The notes below the pieces were generated by a model. The model was not told where the DNA came from. It was given only the letters and a program-made list of their open reading frames with translations, and searched no databases. A program made the translations under genes and the position numbers. Positions 1-5,468 of a stretch of DNA of 8,512 nucleotides are shown one piece after another; position 1 is the first letter of the stretch, and each line of letters starts with the position of its first letter. Origin of the DNA: CAYHCE01 sp964355015 (lineage in GTDB: Bacteria; Cyanobacteriota; Cyanobacteriia; PCC-6307; Cyanobiaceae); the NCBI GenBank assembly GCA_964355015.1, contig CAYHCE010000070.1:1-8512 (forward strand). The letters run 5' to 3'.

Positions 1-839
1 CCATCGTGGGATGCGGCTACGTGGGCTCGGCCCTCGCCCGTCACTGGCGCACGGCGTCTGCTCCTCACCGCCTGCGGGTCACCACCACCTCGCCCGAGCG
101 GCAGGGGGAGCTGGCGGAGCTGGCCGATACGGTGCTCCTGTTGGAGGGAGCCGATGCCGAAGCGCTGCACGCGGCCCTGGAGGGCAGCGAGGTGGCCGTG
201 TTCACCCTCGCCCCCAAGGGAACGCGGCAGGTGGGGGTGGAGGGCTACGCAGACACCTACCTGCAGACATTCCGGGCGCTGGAGAGCGTGCTGCCGCGCC
301 TGCCGCGGCTGCGCCAGCTGATCTACACCGGCAGCTGCTCGGTGTACGGCGATGCGGGCGGCGGCTGGGTGGACGAATCCACACCGGCGGCGCCCCAGGA
401 TCGTCATGGTGAAGTTCTGCGGCGCAGCGAGGAGCTGCTGCTGGGATGCCGCCGGCCGGATCGGCGCGTGGGCATTCTGCGCCTGGGGGCGATCCACGGG
501 CCTGGCCGTGAGCTGGCTCCCCGCTTCCGGCGCCTGGCCGGCACCACCCGGCCCGGCGATGGCGGGACCTACACCAGCTGGATTCACCGCGACGACGTGG
601 TGGGAGCCATCGCCTTCGGCGTGGATCGGGGCCTCGAGGGGATCGTGAACCTGGTGGACGACCAGCCAATCACAGTGCGCGAGCTGTTTGAGCAGGTGTT
701 CGCGTCCGCCGGGATGGAACCCCTGCGCTGGGATCCGCAGGCCACCCCCGAGCCACCGCTCCCCAACCGCCGCATCGCCAACCGGCGACTGCACGAACTG
801 GGTTACCGGCTGCAGCACCCGCAGCTGTTCGCCGTCTGA
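1..839 (+). CDS. NAD(P)-dependent epimerase/dehydratase-like protein (5' partial)
   Basis: Extended short-chain dehydrogenase/reductase (SDR) family. The reading frame is open from the first bases (IVGCGYVGSALA), so the true start lies upstream; the GTG at 6 would cut through the first beta strand. Seen: a Gly-rich dinucleotide-binding motif (GCGYVG) at the very beginning, the strand-4 motif YTGSCSVYGD about 105 residues in, a DEST element after it, and a C-terminal NLVDDQPITVRELF segment typical of the substrate-binding half of epimerase-like SDRs. The usual YxxxK catalytic pair is absent: the aligned stretch reads HGEVLRRSEELL. This is also the case in YeeZ-like SDRs as I recall them, so the protein may bind nucleotide without classic SDR chemistry. 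It converges on the FUSC gene, whose stop codon is 30 bases away. Fold assignment is firm; substrate unknown. Confidence 0.88.
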   Translation, partial: IVGCGYVGSALARHWRTASAPHRLRVTTTSPERQGELAELADTVLLLEGADAEALHAALEGSEVAVFTLAPKGTRQVGVEGYADTYLQTFRALESVLPRLPRLRQLIYTGSCSVYGDAGGGWVDESTPAAPQDRHGEVLRRSEELLLGCRRPDRRVGILRLGAIHGPGRELAPRFRRLAGTTRPGDGGTYTSWIHRDDVVGAIAFGVDRGLEGIVNLVDDQPITVRELFEQVFASAGMEPLRWDPQATPEPPLPNRRIANRRLHELGYRLQHPQLFAV

Positions 840-869
840 AACGAACCGTCCCGGGATCAGCAGGGCAGG

Positions 870-1412
870 TCAGCGGGAGGCCGGCATCGCCGGCTCGCGC
901 CAGAGCAGGGTGATGGCCAAGCTCACCAGGATGCCGATGGCGACATCGACGAAACGGAACCAGGCCAGACTCCAGACGCTGGTGGTGTGGGGCACCAGCG
1001 CCACGATGGTGAGCGCGATGCCCCCGAACCGGTAGGCACTCTGGTGCAGCCGGGTCAGTCCACAGACCAGCCCCAGCAGCAGGATCGACGCGGCATAGGA
1101 GAGGATTCCCGCCGGCAGCCACTGCACCTGGAGGGCACCCAGGACCACACCCAGCGCCGTGCCCAGCAGGCGCCGACGGGAGATCAGCCAGGAGTCGACC
1201 AGGCTCGACTGGGTGACGACGATCGTGGTGATCGGCGACCAGTAGGGGTCCGGCAGGCCGAGGCCATTCGCCACCGCCATCGACACTCCGGCGGCCAGCG
1301 CCGTTCGCACGGCATGCACACCCCAGGCACGCCATCCCAGCTCGTGGGGGTCACGAACGCGCAGGGTCAGGGGAGGGGGGGAACGGATGGGAGGCCTGGC
1401 AACCGGACCCAT
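870..1412 (-). CDS. FUSC-family (aromatic acid exporter-like) membrane protein
   Basis: 180-residue integral membrane protein. The sequence begins with a Pro/Arg-rich cytoplasmic tail, followed by an amphipathic segment with the motif HAVRTALAAGVSMAVANGLG, then YWSPITTIVVTQ, RRRLLGTALGVVLGAL and several further hydrophobic spans. This is the signature of the N-terminal membrane half of FUSC/ArAE proteins (fusaric or aromatic acid efflux). It lacks the large cytoplasmic C-terminal half of AaeB-type exporters, so it is the short version common in bacteria. I chose the ATG at 1412 rather than the TTG at 1454 because AGAGG lies about 8 bases before it. It is probably transcribed alone: upstream there is a 345-base gap before the GH57 gene on the same strand. 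The transported compound cannot be told from the sequence. Confidence 0.82.
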   Translation of the reverse strand: MGPVARPPIRSPPPLTLRVRDPHELGWRAWGVHAVRTALAAGVSMAVANGLGLPDPYWSPITTIVVTQSSLVDSWLISRRRLLGTALGVVLGALQVQWLPAGILSYAASILLLGLVCGLTRLHQSAYRFGGIALTIVALVPHTTSVWSLAWFRFVDVAIGILVSLAITLLWREPAMPASR

Positions 1413-1757
1413 GAAGCCACCTCTGGAAGGCAAGGGCCAACCGAACCCTGCCAACGACAGCGGTGATCGGGCCGCCGGAAGGGAGCCTTGTGCAGAATCC
1501 GGTGCGTGCAGGCCGGAAGCCTCCCCCGGAAAGATTCTGATCCAGACGCAGACGAATCGTCAGCACATCTGTTCAGGCAGCCGAGCTGCTGCCGCTCAGC
1601 TCCGCTCAGTCTGGGACTGGGGCGAGAAGCGGCTCCGGATCCAACGCCACGGTCGATGTGTGGGTCCAGGAACTTGGCTGAGCGCAGCTGATCTTGGATC
1701 GCCCGTTGCAGGACCTGTTCCCTTCTCTGGGGGACCAACCTGGTACAGGAGGGCTGA
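1413..1757. other. Intergenic gap between GH57 and FUSC genes
   Basis: About 345 bases with no gene I can support on either strand. Open frames cross it in both directions, but none has family-like sequence, and in GC-rich DNA such frames are expected. It holds some short inverted repeats (GCAGC CGA GCTGC around 1580) but no stem followed by a T-tract on either strand, so I do not call a terminator. It must carry the promoter of the FUSC gene and the 3' end of the GH57 transcript. Confidence 0.5.
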
Positions 1758-3209
1758 CTAACCGATCGCGGCTTCGCCACGCCGGTGGATCTCGCTGGCG
1801 TAGTCGGTCCAGGTGCCCTGCCCCCAGTAGCGGAAGCAACTGGTTTCCAGCAGCAGCAGGTGGAGCAGCGCCTGCTGATAGCGCTGGGTTTGGGTGACCG
1901 CAGGATCCTGGGCCACCAGGGGGTCAAACGCCTGGTGAAAGCGGGCACTGAGGCGGTTCATCGGCTCCAGCACGTTCGCGTAGCCCTCCACCCAGCTGAG
2001 GTTGTTGGTCCAGGAGGCGCCGGCCATCGAGAAGGAGGGATCGCTGGCCTTGAGGTGGGCGATGGCCGCTTCCACGGATGCAGCGGTGGGCTGGCTGCCC
2101 ACCTGCTGCCACAGCCTGTGTTGCTGCACCGCCTGAATCTTCGGGTAGTCACCAGCGTTCACCCCGGCAGCGTCCAGCAGCTCCAGGTACTCAGTGCCGT
2201 TGATCGCCACCGTGCCGGCGGGGCCGCCACCCTGGCCAGCGATGCTGCGATGGGCCTGGAGAAAGGCCGGCGGAAACTCATTCATCATCACGCCGCCGTT
2301 CTCCCCATCGGCAATCTGCGACACCAGCGACGGAATCATGGTTCCGCCCAGCGATTGGCGGCCCAGCCCCAGGGCCTCGTGGTAGGGCTGCATCTGGCCC
2401 ACCAGCTTGGTGTCGGAGCCCTGGGTTTTGATCAGCGCCAGGATGGTGGCCGCCTCGCCGCTGGAGCTGCGGGCCACGAGCTGGTTGGGGATGAACTTCT
2501 GCTCGCGGCGCAGGCTCGATCCATCGAGGTTTTCAACGCTGTGCTCCTGCACCAGCAGCCAGCGGTAGCCACACTCGCGCAGGGCCGTCACCAGGGCATA
2601 GAGGGTGTCGGGGTGGTTGGGCAGGTGCATTTCCGGCGGTGAGAACCCCTTCACCCGTTGCAGGGCCTCAGGTCCGAACAGGGCCGCGAACTGGTGCTGC
2701 CAGGCCAGGATCTGCAGCTTCAGATCGGGGATGGGCGTGGAGGGTGCCACGGCGTGGCTCCAGAAGCTGCCCAGCCATTCCACATGGGGTTGAACGGAGG
2801 GATCACAGGCGAGGAATCTCAGGGCCTCGAGAATGTCGTGGCGGCCCATCTGCTCAAAGCCCCAGAGCAGATTTCCCGAGTAATCCAGCATGATCCGCGG
2901 GTTGCAGCCTGCCTGGATCAGCTGGGGGATGAGGTCGGCCAGGCGTCTGTAGCACTGGGCAAATGGTTCGGCGTTGTGGTTGTCGCCCTCGCCGGGGTGC
3001 TCCAGCATGTACTGCAGATGGGAGATCAGCTCGCCATCGGCGCCGGCTGGAATCGTGGGCTGGTGCATGTGGAGCGCGCAGGCAAAGCCTGAGCGGATCT
3101 GCTCCAGGTGGAGATTGGTGTGCGGCAGAAACACGGGGCCGGCCTGCTGCATCAGGGCGAGGATCCCGGCTTCGTTGCCGGCGATCGGCGGCAGGGCGTG
3201 GTGGCTCAT
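1758..3209 (-). CDS. Glycoside hydrolase family 57 protein
   Basis: 483-residue cytoplasmic-type enzyme (no signal peptide) of family GH57, retaining alpha-glucan-acting enzymes (amylases, 4-alpha-glucanotransferases, branching enzymes). Seen: the HxHQP motif HMHQP at residues 47-51; SHAV at about 151-154; GFSPPEMHLP at about 188-197, whose Glu193 fits the family nucleophile position; WLLVQEHS at about 217-224; and DGENGG at 301-306, whose Asp301 fits the acid/base position. The C terminus (SCFRYWGQGTWTDY, then a short tail) looks complete. ATG at 3209 is used; the ribosome binding site is weak. It is shorter than many GH57 amylases (over 600 residues) and its exact substrate is not known; a role in glycogen or another storage alpha-glucan is an inference. 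It is the last ordinary chromosomal gene before the toxin-antitoxin region. Confidence 0.9.
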   Translation of the reverse strand: MSHHALPPIAGNEAGILALMQQAGPVFLPHTNLHLEQIRSGFACALHMHQPTIPAGADGELISHLQYMLEHPGEGDNHNAEPFAQCYRRLADLIPQLIQAGCNPRIMLDYSGNLLWGFEQMGRHDILEALRFLACDPSVQPHVEWLGSFWSHAVAPSTPIPDLKLQILAWQHQFAALFGPEALQRVKGFSPPEMHLPNHPDTLYALVTALRECGYRWLLVQEHSVENLDGSSLRREQKFIPNQLVARSSSGEAATILALIKTQGSDTKLVGQMQPYHEALGLGRQSLGGTMIPSLVSQIADGENGGVMMNEFPPAFLQAHRSIAGQGGGPAGTVAINGTEYLELLDAAGVNAGDYPKIQAVQQHRLWQQVGSQPTAASVEAAIAHLKASDPSFSMAGASWTNNLSWVEGYANVLEPMNRLSARFHQAFDPLVAQDPAVTQTQRYQQALLHLLLLETSCFRYWGQGTWTDYASEIHRRGEAAIG

Positions 3210-3296
3210 GGCTGGGGTGTCGTGCCGGCGCGCTGGGCAGGTCTTGCAGGGGCAGTCTGGGGGTCAGGCCTCGCCAGCACCTGATCCCCCGCGCGG

Positions 3297-3396
3297 TGCT
3301 GTGGGCTCCCGGCAGATCGGGGACAGTGCCCAGATCCACAGCAAAGGGATGGTGATCGCTCCTCTCGCGACCCGCCAGGGGGCTGGGTGCCCACGG
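3297..3396 (-). pseudogene. mazF: mazF remnant with internal deletion
   Basis: Remnant of a PemK/MazF-type endoribonuclease toxin gene, read on the minus strand. One frame gives AGRERSDHHPFAV followed at once by DLGTVPDLPGAHS. The intact mazF at 6560-6943 has AGREMKDHHPFAV and DLGPIPDRPGAHS in the same places, but with 31 residues between them. Nucleotide alignment shows a 93-base deletion whose ends share GCAA. The lost part includes the strand with the conserved catalytic Thr (E. coli Thr52 position). After GAHS the similarity ends, and before AGRE it is lost within about 10 codons. It cannot make an active toxin. Confidence 0.72.
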
Positions 3397-3446
3397 CGGG
3401 AGGCTCAGCTGCAGGAAAGCGGATGCCGAGGCTGTTGCCTAAGCGG
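3397..3446 (-). pseudogene. mazE: mazE (AbrB-type antitoxin) fragment with an inverted segment
   Basis: Minus-strand codons RLGNSLGIRFPAA match the start of the AbrB/SpoVT DNA-binding fold of the intact MazE (RWGNSLGIRLPAA at 6940-7200). The next 21 bases (3397-3417) are the exact reverse complement of bases 7102-7122 of intact mazE, so this piece is flipped relative to its neighbour. Only about 50 bases of the gene remain. There is no start codon of its own: the upstream side runs directly into the vapC remnant. Confidence 0.65.
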
Positions 3447-3662
3447 GCAGGAGCCCCGCCTGCACCGCCGCATCCTTGCCCAGCGAAAGCACCGTGAAGG
3501 CCGACACAAAGGCATCGAGGCACTGCCGCTCCACCCCCAAGCGCACACCCATGGAAAGCTCAGCGATCCACACCACTGAGGCCGCCAGGGGGGCTGATCG
3601 CGGAGATTGTCGATCAGGACATCGGTGTCGATCACCAACACCCCCGTTGCCGTGGAGGCCAT
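3439..3662 (-). pseudogene. vapC: vapC (PIN-domain toxin) remnant, frameshifted and truncated
   Basis: PIN-domain ribonuclease toxin relic. From the ATG at 3662 the frame reads MASTATGVLVIDTDVLIDNL, which carries the first PIN acidic motif (IDTDVLID, first catalytic Asp). The frame then breaks near 3590, and the continuation in another frame is ASVVWIAELSMGVRLG (containing the conserved PIN Glu) and AFTVLSLGKDAAVQAGLL. About 10-15 residues usual between these parts are missing, and the last third of a normal PIN domain of about 130 residues (with the remaining acidic residues) is gone. The tail abuts the mazE fragment. The start overlaps the stop of the vapB remnant (TGATG), so this was a real antitoxin-toxin operon. 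Confidence 0.78.
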
Positions 3663-3890
3663 CAGGCGCCTTCAGAAACAGTGCCGTCGAGCTCGTGACG
3701 CAACTCCGGCCCATCCGGTGGACCCGTATCACCGGCCCATAGGCCCGTCCCTGCCGAAGCCTGACCAGACGATCCTCGGGCTGGTTCTTCTCCAGATAGC
3801 CATCGATGGTTTCACGGATCAGGGCGCTCTGGCTGCGTCCGCTGCGTTGGGCCAGGGCCTTCAGCGCAGGGGCCGCCCATTGGCTCGAAG
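3662..3890 (-). pseudogene. vapB: vapB-like ribbon-helix-helix antitoxin remnant
   Basis: Minus-strand relic of a CopG/ribbon-helix-helix antitoxin paired with the vapC relic. The helix-helix core is clear (LKALAQRSGRSQSALIRETI, then DGYLEKN and RLVRLRQGRA). The frame breaks at about 3728-3742; the C-terminal toxin-binding tail continues in another frame as PPDGPELRHELDGTV and ends at TGA 3664-3662, overlapping the vapC ATG. The N-terminal beta strand that should contact DNA (normally something like LRLP) is not recognisable and no start codon fits. The gene ends within the divergent region upstream of yefM. Confidence 0.75.
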
Positions 3891-3901
3891 CCCCTGCCAG
3901 T

Positions 3902-3950
3902 GCGACAGGTCAACCTGGAGGCCCTAGATTCTTGTACAGCTACTTGGACA
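3902..3950 (+). promoter_or_regulatory. yefM promoter with paired TGTACA-type YefM-YoeB operator
   Basis: Seen: TGTACA at 3933-3938 and the near match TGGACA at 3945-3950, exactly 12 bases apart start to start, between a candidate -10 (TAGATT, 3925-3930; -35 candidate GCGACA 3902-3907, 17-base spacing) and the yefM ATG at 3957. Established: the E. coli YefM-YoeB operator is built on TGTACA core motifs in two adjacent palindromes spaced 12 bp centre to centre, bound by the YefM ribbon. Inference: the operon represses itself here in the same way. The leader would be only about 20 bases and shows no Shine-Dalgarno sequence. Confidence 0.62.
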
Positions 3951-3956
3951 ACAGCC

Positions 3957-4217
3957 ATGCATGTGGTGAGTTTCTCGGAGGCTCGCGAGAGCTTCAAGGC
4001 GGTGCTCGATCAGGTGGAGGCCGATGCCGACGTCACGCTGATCACGCGCCGCAATGCCCAGAGCTCCGTGGTGATGTCCCTGGACACCTACAACAGCCTG
4101 ATGGAGACCGTGCATCTGCTTCGCTCTCCCGCCAACGCCGCCCATCTGCAACGCTCTCTGGAGCAGGCTGAGAGGGGCGAATGGCTGGAGCATGGCTTGA
4201 TCGATTCCCATGCCTGA
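3957..4217 (+). CDS. yefM: YefM antitoxin (Phd/YefM family)
   Basis: 86-residue type II antitoxin that binds and inactivates the YoeB ribosome-dependent ribonuclease and represses its own operon. The sequence follows E. coli YefM closely: an N-terminal SFSEARESF DNA-binding element, LITRRNAQSSVVMSL, YNSLMETVHLLRSPANA, and an acidic C-terminal tail (EQAERGEW) that in YefM wraps the toxin. I use the ATG at 3957, which gives the usual family length and starts right after the operator; the GTG at 3900 would put the operator inside the gene. The stop overlaps the yoeB start by 8 bases, indicating translational coupling with antitoxin made first. It reads as intact. Confidence 0.93.
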   Translation: MHVVSFSEARESFKAVLDQVEADADVTLITRRNAQSSVVMSLDTYNSLMETVHLLRSPANAAHLQRSLEQAERGEWLEHGLIDSHA

Positions 4218-4473
4218 ACGGCTGGCCTGGACCCCAGCTGCCTGGGAAGACTATCTCTACTGGCAGGGGCAGGACCGCAAACAACTCAGGCGCATCCATC
4301 AACTGATCCAGGCCTGTCTGCAGGATCCCTTCCAGGGAATCGGCAAACCAGAAGCCTTGCGTGAAAACCTCTCGGGCAACTGGTCACGGCGCATCGATGA
4401 CACGCACCGCCTCGTCTACCGCGTGGAGGCCGGTGCCCTTGTCATCCTGGCCTGCCGCTATCACCACCGCTGA
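4210..4473 (+). CDS. yoeB: YoeB toxin (Txe/YoeB family mRNA interferase)
   Basis: 87-residue toxin that cleaves mRNA in the ribosomal A site. It aligns end to end with E. coli YoeB (84 residues): WEDYLYWQ, IGKPEALRENLSGNWSRRI, HRLVYRVE and a C-terminal CRYHHR. The catalytic trio is present: Glu48 (E. coli Glu46), Arg67 (Arg65) and His85 (His83). The C-terminal Tyr84 of E. coli is replaced by His86 followed by one extra Arg, so the exact cleavage chemistry may differ a little. The start overlaps yefM by 8 bases. It is one of three toxin-type genes in the window that look complete, with mazF and the HEPN gene. Confidence 0.93.
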   Translation: MPERLAWTPAAWEDYLYWQGQDRKQLRRIHQLIQACLQDPFQGIGKPEALRENLSGNWSRRIDDTHRLVYRVEAGALVILACRYHHR

Positions 4474-4478
4474 ATCCA

Positions 4479-4583
4479 TCACCCTTCCAAGCCTGATGAA
4501 GGTTGAGGCACTTGACCTTCACTGGTGGTGGCCCTGGCGGAGGATTCCAGGATCTCCTGCTCTTCGTGATCATGGGGATTCAT
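4479..4583 (-). CDS. 34-residue acidic ORF, possible antitoxin N-terminal remnant
   Basis: Short minus-strand ORF starting at ATG 4583, convergent with yoeB (stops 6 bases apart). It reads MNPHDHEEQEILES and then a Ser/Thr/Gln-rich tail. An EEQEIL-type acidic start is common in small cyanobacterial antitoxins, but the second half has no family-like pattern and no toxin partner follows. It may be a truncated antitoxin start whose frame was lost after residue 14, or a chance ORF. No clear ribosome binding site. Function not recognised. Confidence 0.28.
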   Translation of the reverse strand: MNPHDHEEQEILESSARATTSEGQVPQPSSGLEG

Positions 4584-4624
4584 GGTGGGTCTTCTGGGCG
4601 GTAGGCGGTGGTGGCGTTGCGGGC

Positions 4625-4860
4625 TCAGCCACTGGTCCGGCGCTCCATCAGAGAGCGAACGATGAGATCAGGCGGAGGAAGGTCACGCTCCACGGTTTCC
4701 CATACCTGCTCCAGTTTCACACGCAGATCATCATGGATGAGAACATTTCACATGCCGGCAACGACAGGTTCTTCACGGCTTCGCCGATCACGATCAAGTT
4801 ACGCCTCACTCCATCCTGCTCCGGCCGACGGCGACCAGCACCGCCGAGGTCGAGGGCATC
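4625..4860 (-). pseudogene. hepT: hepT remnant: deletion, frameshift and stop at the catalytic Arg
   Basis: Relic of a HepT/DUF86 HEPN-fold toxin. The first recognisable part reads DGVRRNLIVIGEAVKNL (to about 4765). After a frame change and the loss of about 15 usual residues, the gene resumes as VAGM-stop-NVLIHDDLRVKLEQVW and ends after ERDLPPPDLIVRSL. The stop TGA at 4750-4748 sits exactly where the Arg of the RNase motif R-x4-H belongs (expected RNVLIH), so a CGA-to-TGA change is likely. Residues before about 4815 are too degraded to place. No MNT partner remains beside it, unless the mntA relic at 5271-5468 once served both. Confidence 0.75.
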
Positions 4861-4923
4861 GAGCTCCACTTCTTCTGGACTGGACCGTCGAACGGCGATC
4901 AGTCTAATCGACTGGTCGCCGTA

Positions 4924-5266
4924 TCAGGAATTCTCGCCATCAATGGCATCAAACTGCTCAAGGAGGGTTGGCAGTTCAACGGTGATCACTTCCCAGGCAA
5001 TCTCAAGATCAATGCCAAGATAGCCAGGAATCAATAGATTGCGCATGGCGACGATCTCTCTCCAGGCTATCCCTGGATTGGCCAGGCGATGCATCAGGCA
5101 CGCGAGATGCTGCTTCGCCGATCAGTTCAATGTTTCGCAGAATTGCGTCTTGAATCAGCTGGATTGACTCAAGCTGAGCCCGGGTCAATCCCTCGCTGTA
5201 CTGAAGCGCCCTCTCAGCAAAGACCCGCATGTCGTTCAGATAAAGGCGCCAGTCTCGATCTGCCAT
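4924..5266 (-). pseudogene. hepT: hepT-like HEPN toxin, frameshifted, catalytic His changed to Pro
   Basis: Second HepT/DUF86 gene. From the ATG at 5266 the frame reads MADRDWRLYLNDMRVFAERA and LRNLELIGEAASRVPDA-like sequence (actual LRNIELIGEAASRVPDA), the canonical first half. Near 5080 the frame shifts, consistent with loss of two bases, and the rest is found in another frame: PGIAWREIVAMRNLLIPGY, then LGIDLEIAWEVI and LPTLLEQF, ending at TGA 4926-4924. The catalytic R-x4-H-x-Y motif reads RNLLIPGY: codon 5028-5026 is CCT (Pro) where His (CAT/CAC) is expected. So both frame and active site are broken. It starts 4 bases after the mntA relic stop. Without the frameshift it would be about 114 residues, the normal length. 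Confidence 0.82.
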
Positions 5267-5270
5267 CGCT

Positions 5271-5468
5271 TCAGATGGTGATGGCGTCAGCCTCGACCCG
5301 GAAGCGAAACTCCTCCCGCAAGGCCTTCTCGGTCACCAGATCCACGGGACGCTCCAGCAGGTCTTCGAGAAAGATTTGCAGGCCATAGAAACGGCGAGCC
5401 GTCGCCGGTGCATGGAAGCCCAGCAGGGTGCTGAGCACCTGTTCGGTCCGTGGACTGGTGCTGGACAT
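5271..5468 (-). pseudogene. mntA: MNT-type nucleotidyltransferase antitoxin lacking its catalytic core
   Basis: 65-residue ORF that keeps both ends of a MntA-like minimal nucleotidyltransferase but not the middle. The N-terminal part EQVLSTL is followed directly by HAPATARRFYGLQIFLEDLL and RPVDLVTEKALREEF, the typical C-terminal half. The GSxARG...DxD active-site stretch of about 30-40 residues that should stand between them is absent, although the frame is kept. In characterised MntA-HepT pairs, MntA neutralises HepT by transferring nucleotides to its motif Tyr; this protein could not. The following hepT is also dead, which fits loss of antitoxin activity being tolerated. It could still be translated as a short protein. 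Confidence 0.72.

Noticed and set aside
670..1335. Minus-strand frame of 221 codons overlapping the epimerase end and the FUSC gene
   Set aside because: Shadow of the FUSC gene in another frame; no hydrophobic or family pattern of its own.
1470..1560. Possible terminator or RNA gene in the GH57-FUSC gap
   Set aside because: Short GC-rich inverted repeats only; no T-tract follows and no tRNA-like cloverleaf could be folded by eye.
1367..1948. Minus-strand frame of 193 codons across the GH57-FUSC gap
   Set aside because: Overlaps the 3' part of GH57 and the 5' part of FUSC in another frame; no recognisable content in the gap itself.
1785..2642. Plus-strand open frame of 285 codons opposite the GH57 gene
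   Set aside because: It lies wholly antisense to a strongly recognisable GH57 gene, has no family-like motifs, and arises from the GC-rich codon pattern.
4361..5023. Plus-strand frame of 220 codons over yoeB and the hepT remnants
   Set aside because: Starts inside yoeB in a different frame; the minus strand shows clear HepT motifs here, so this frame is not real.
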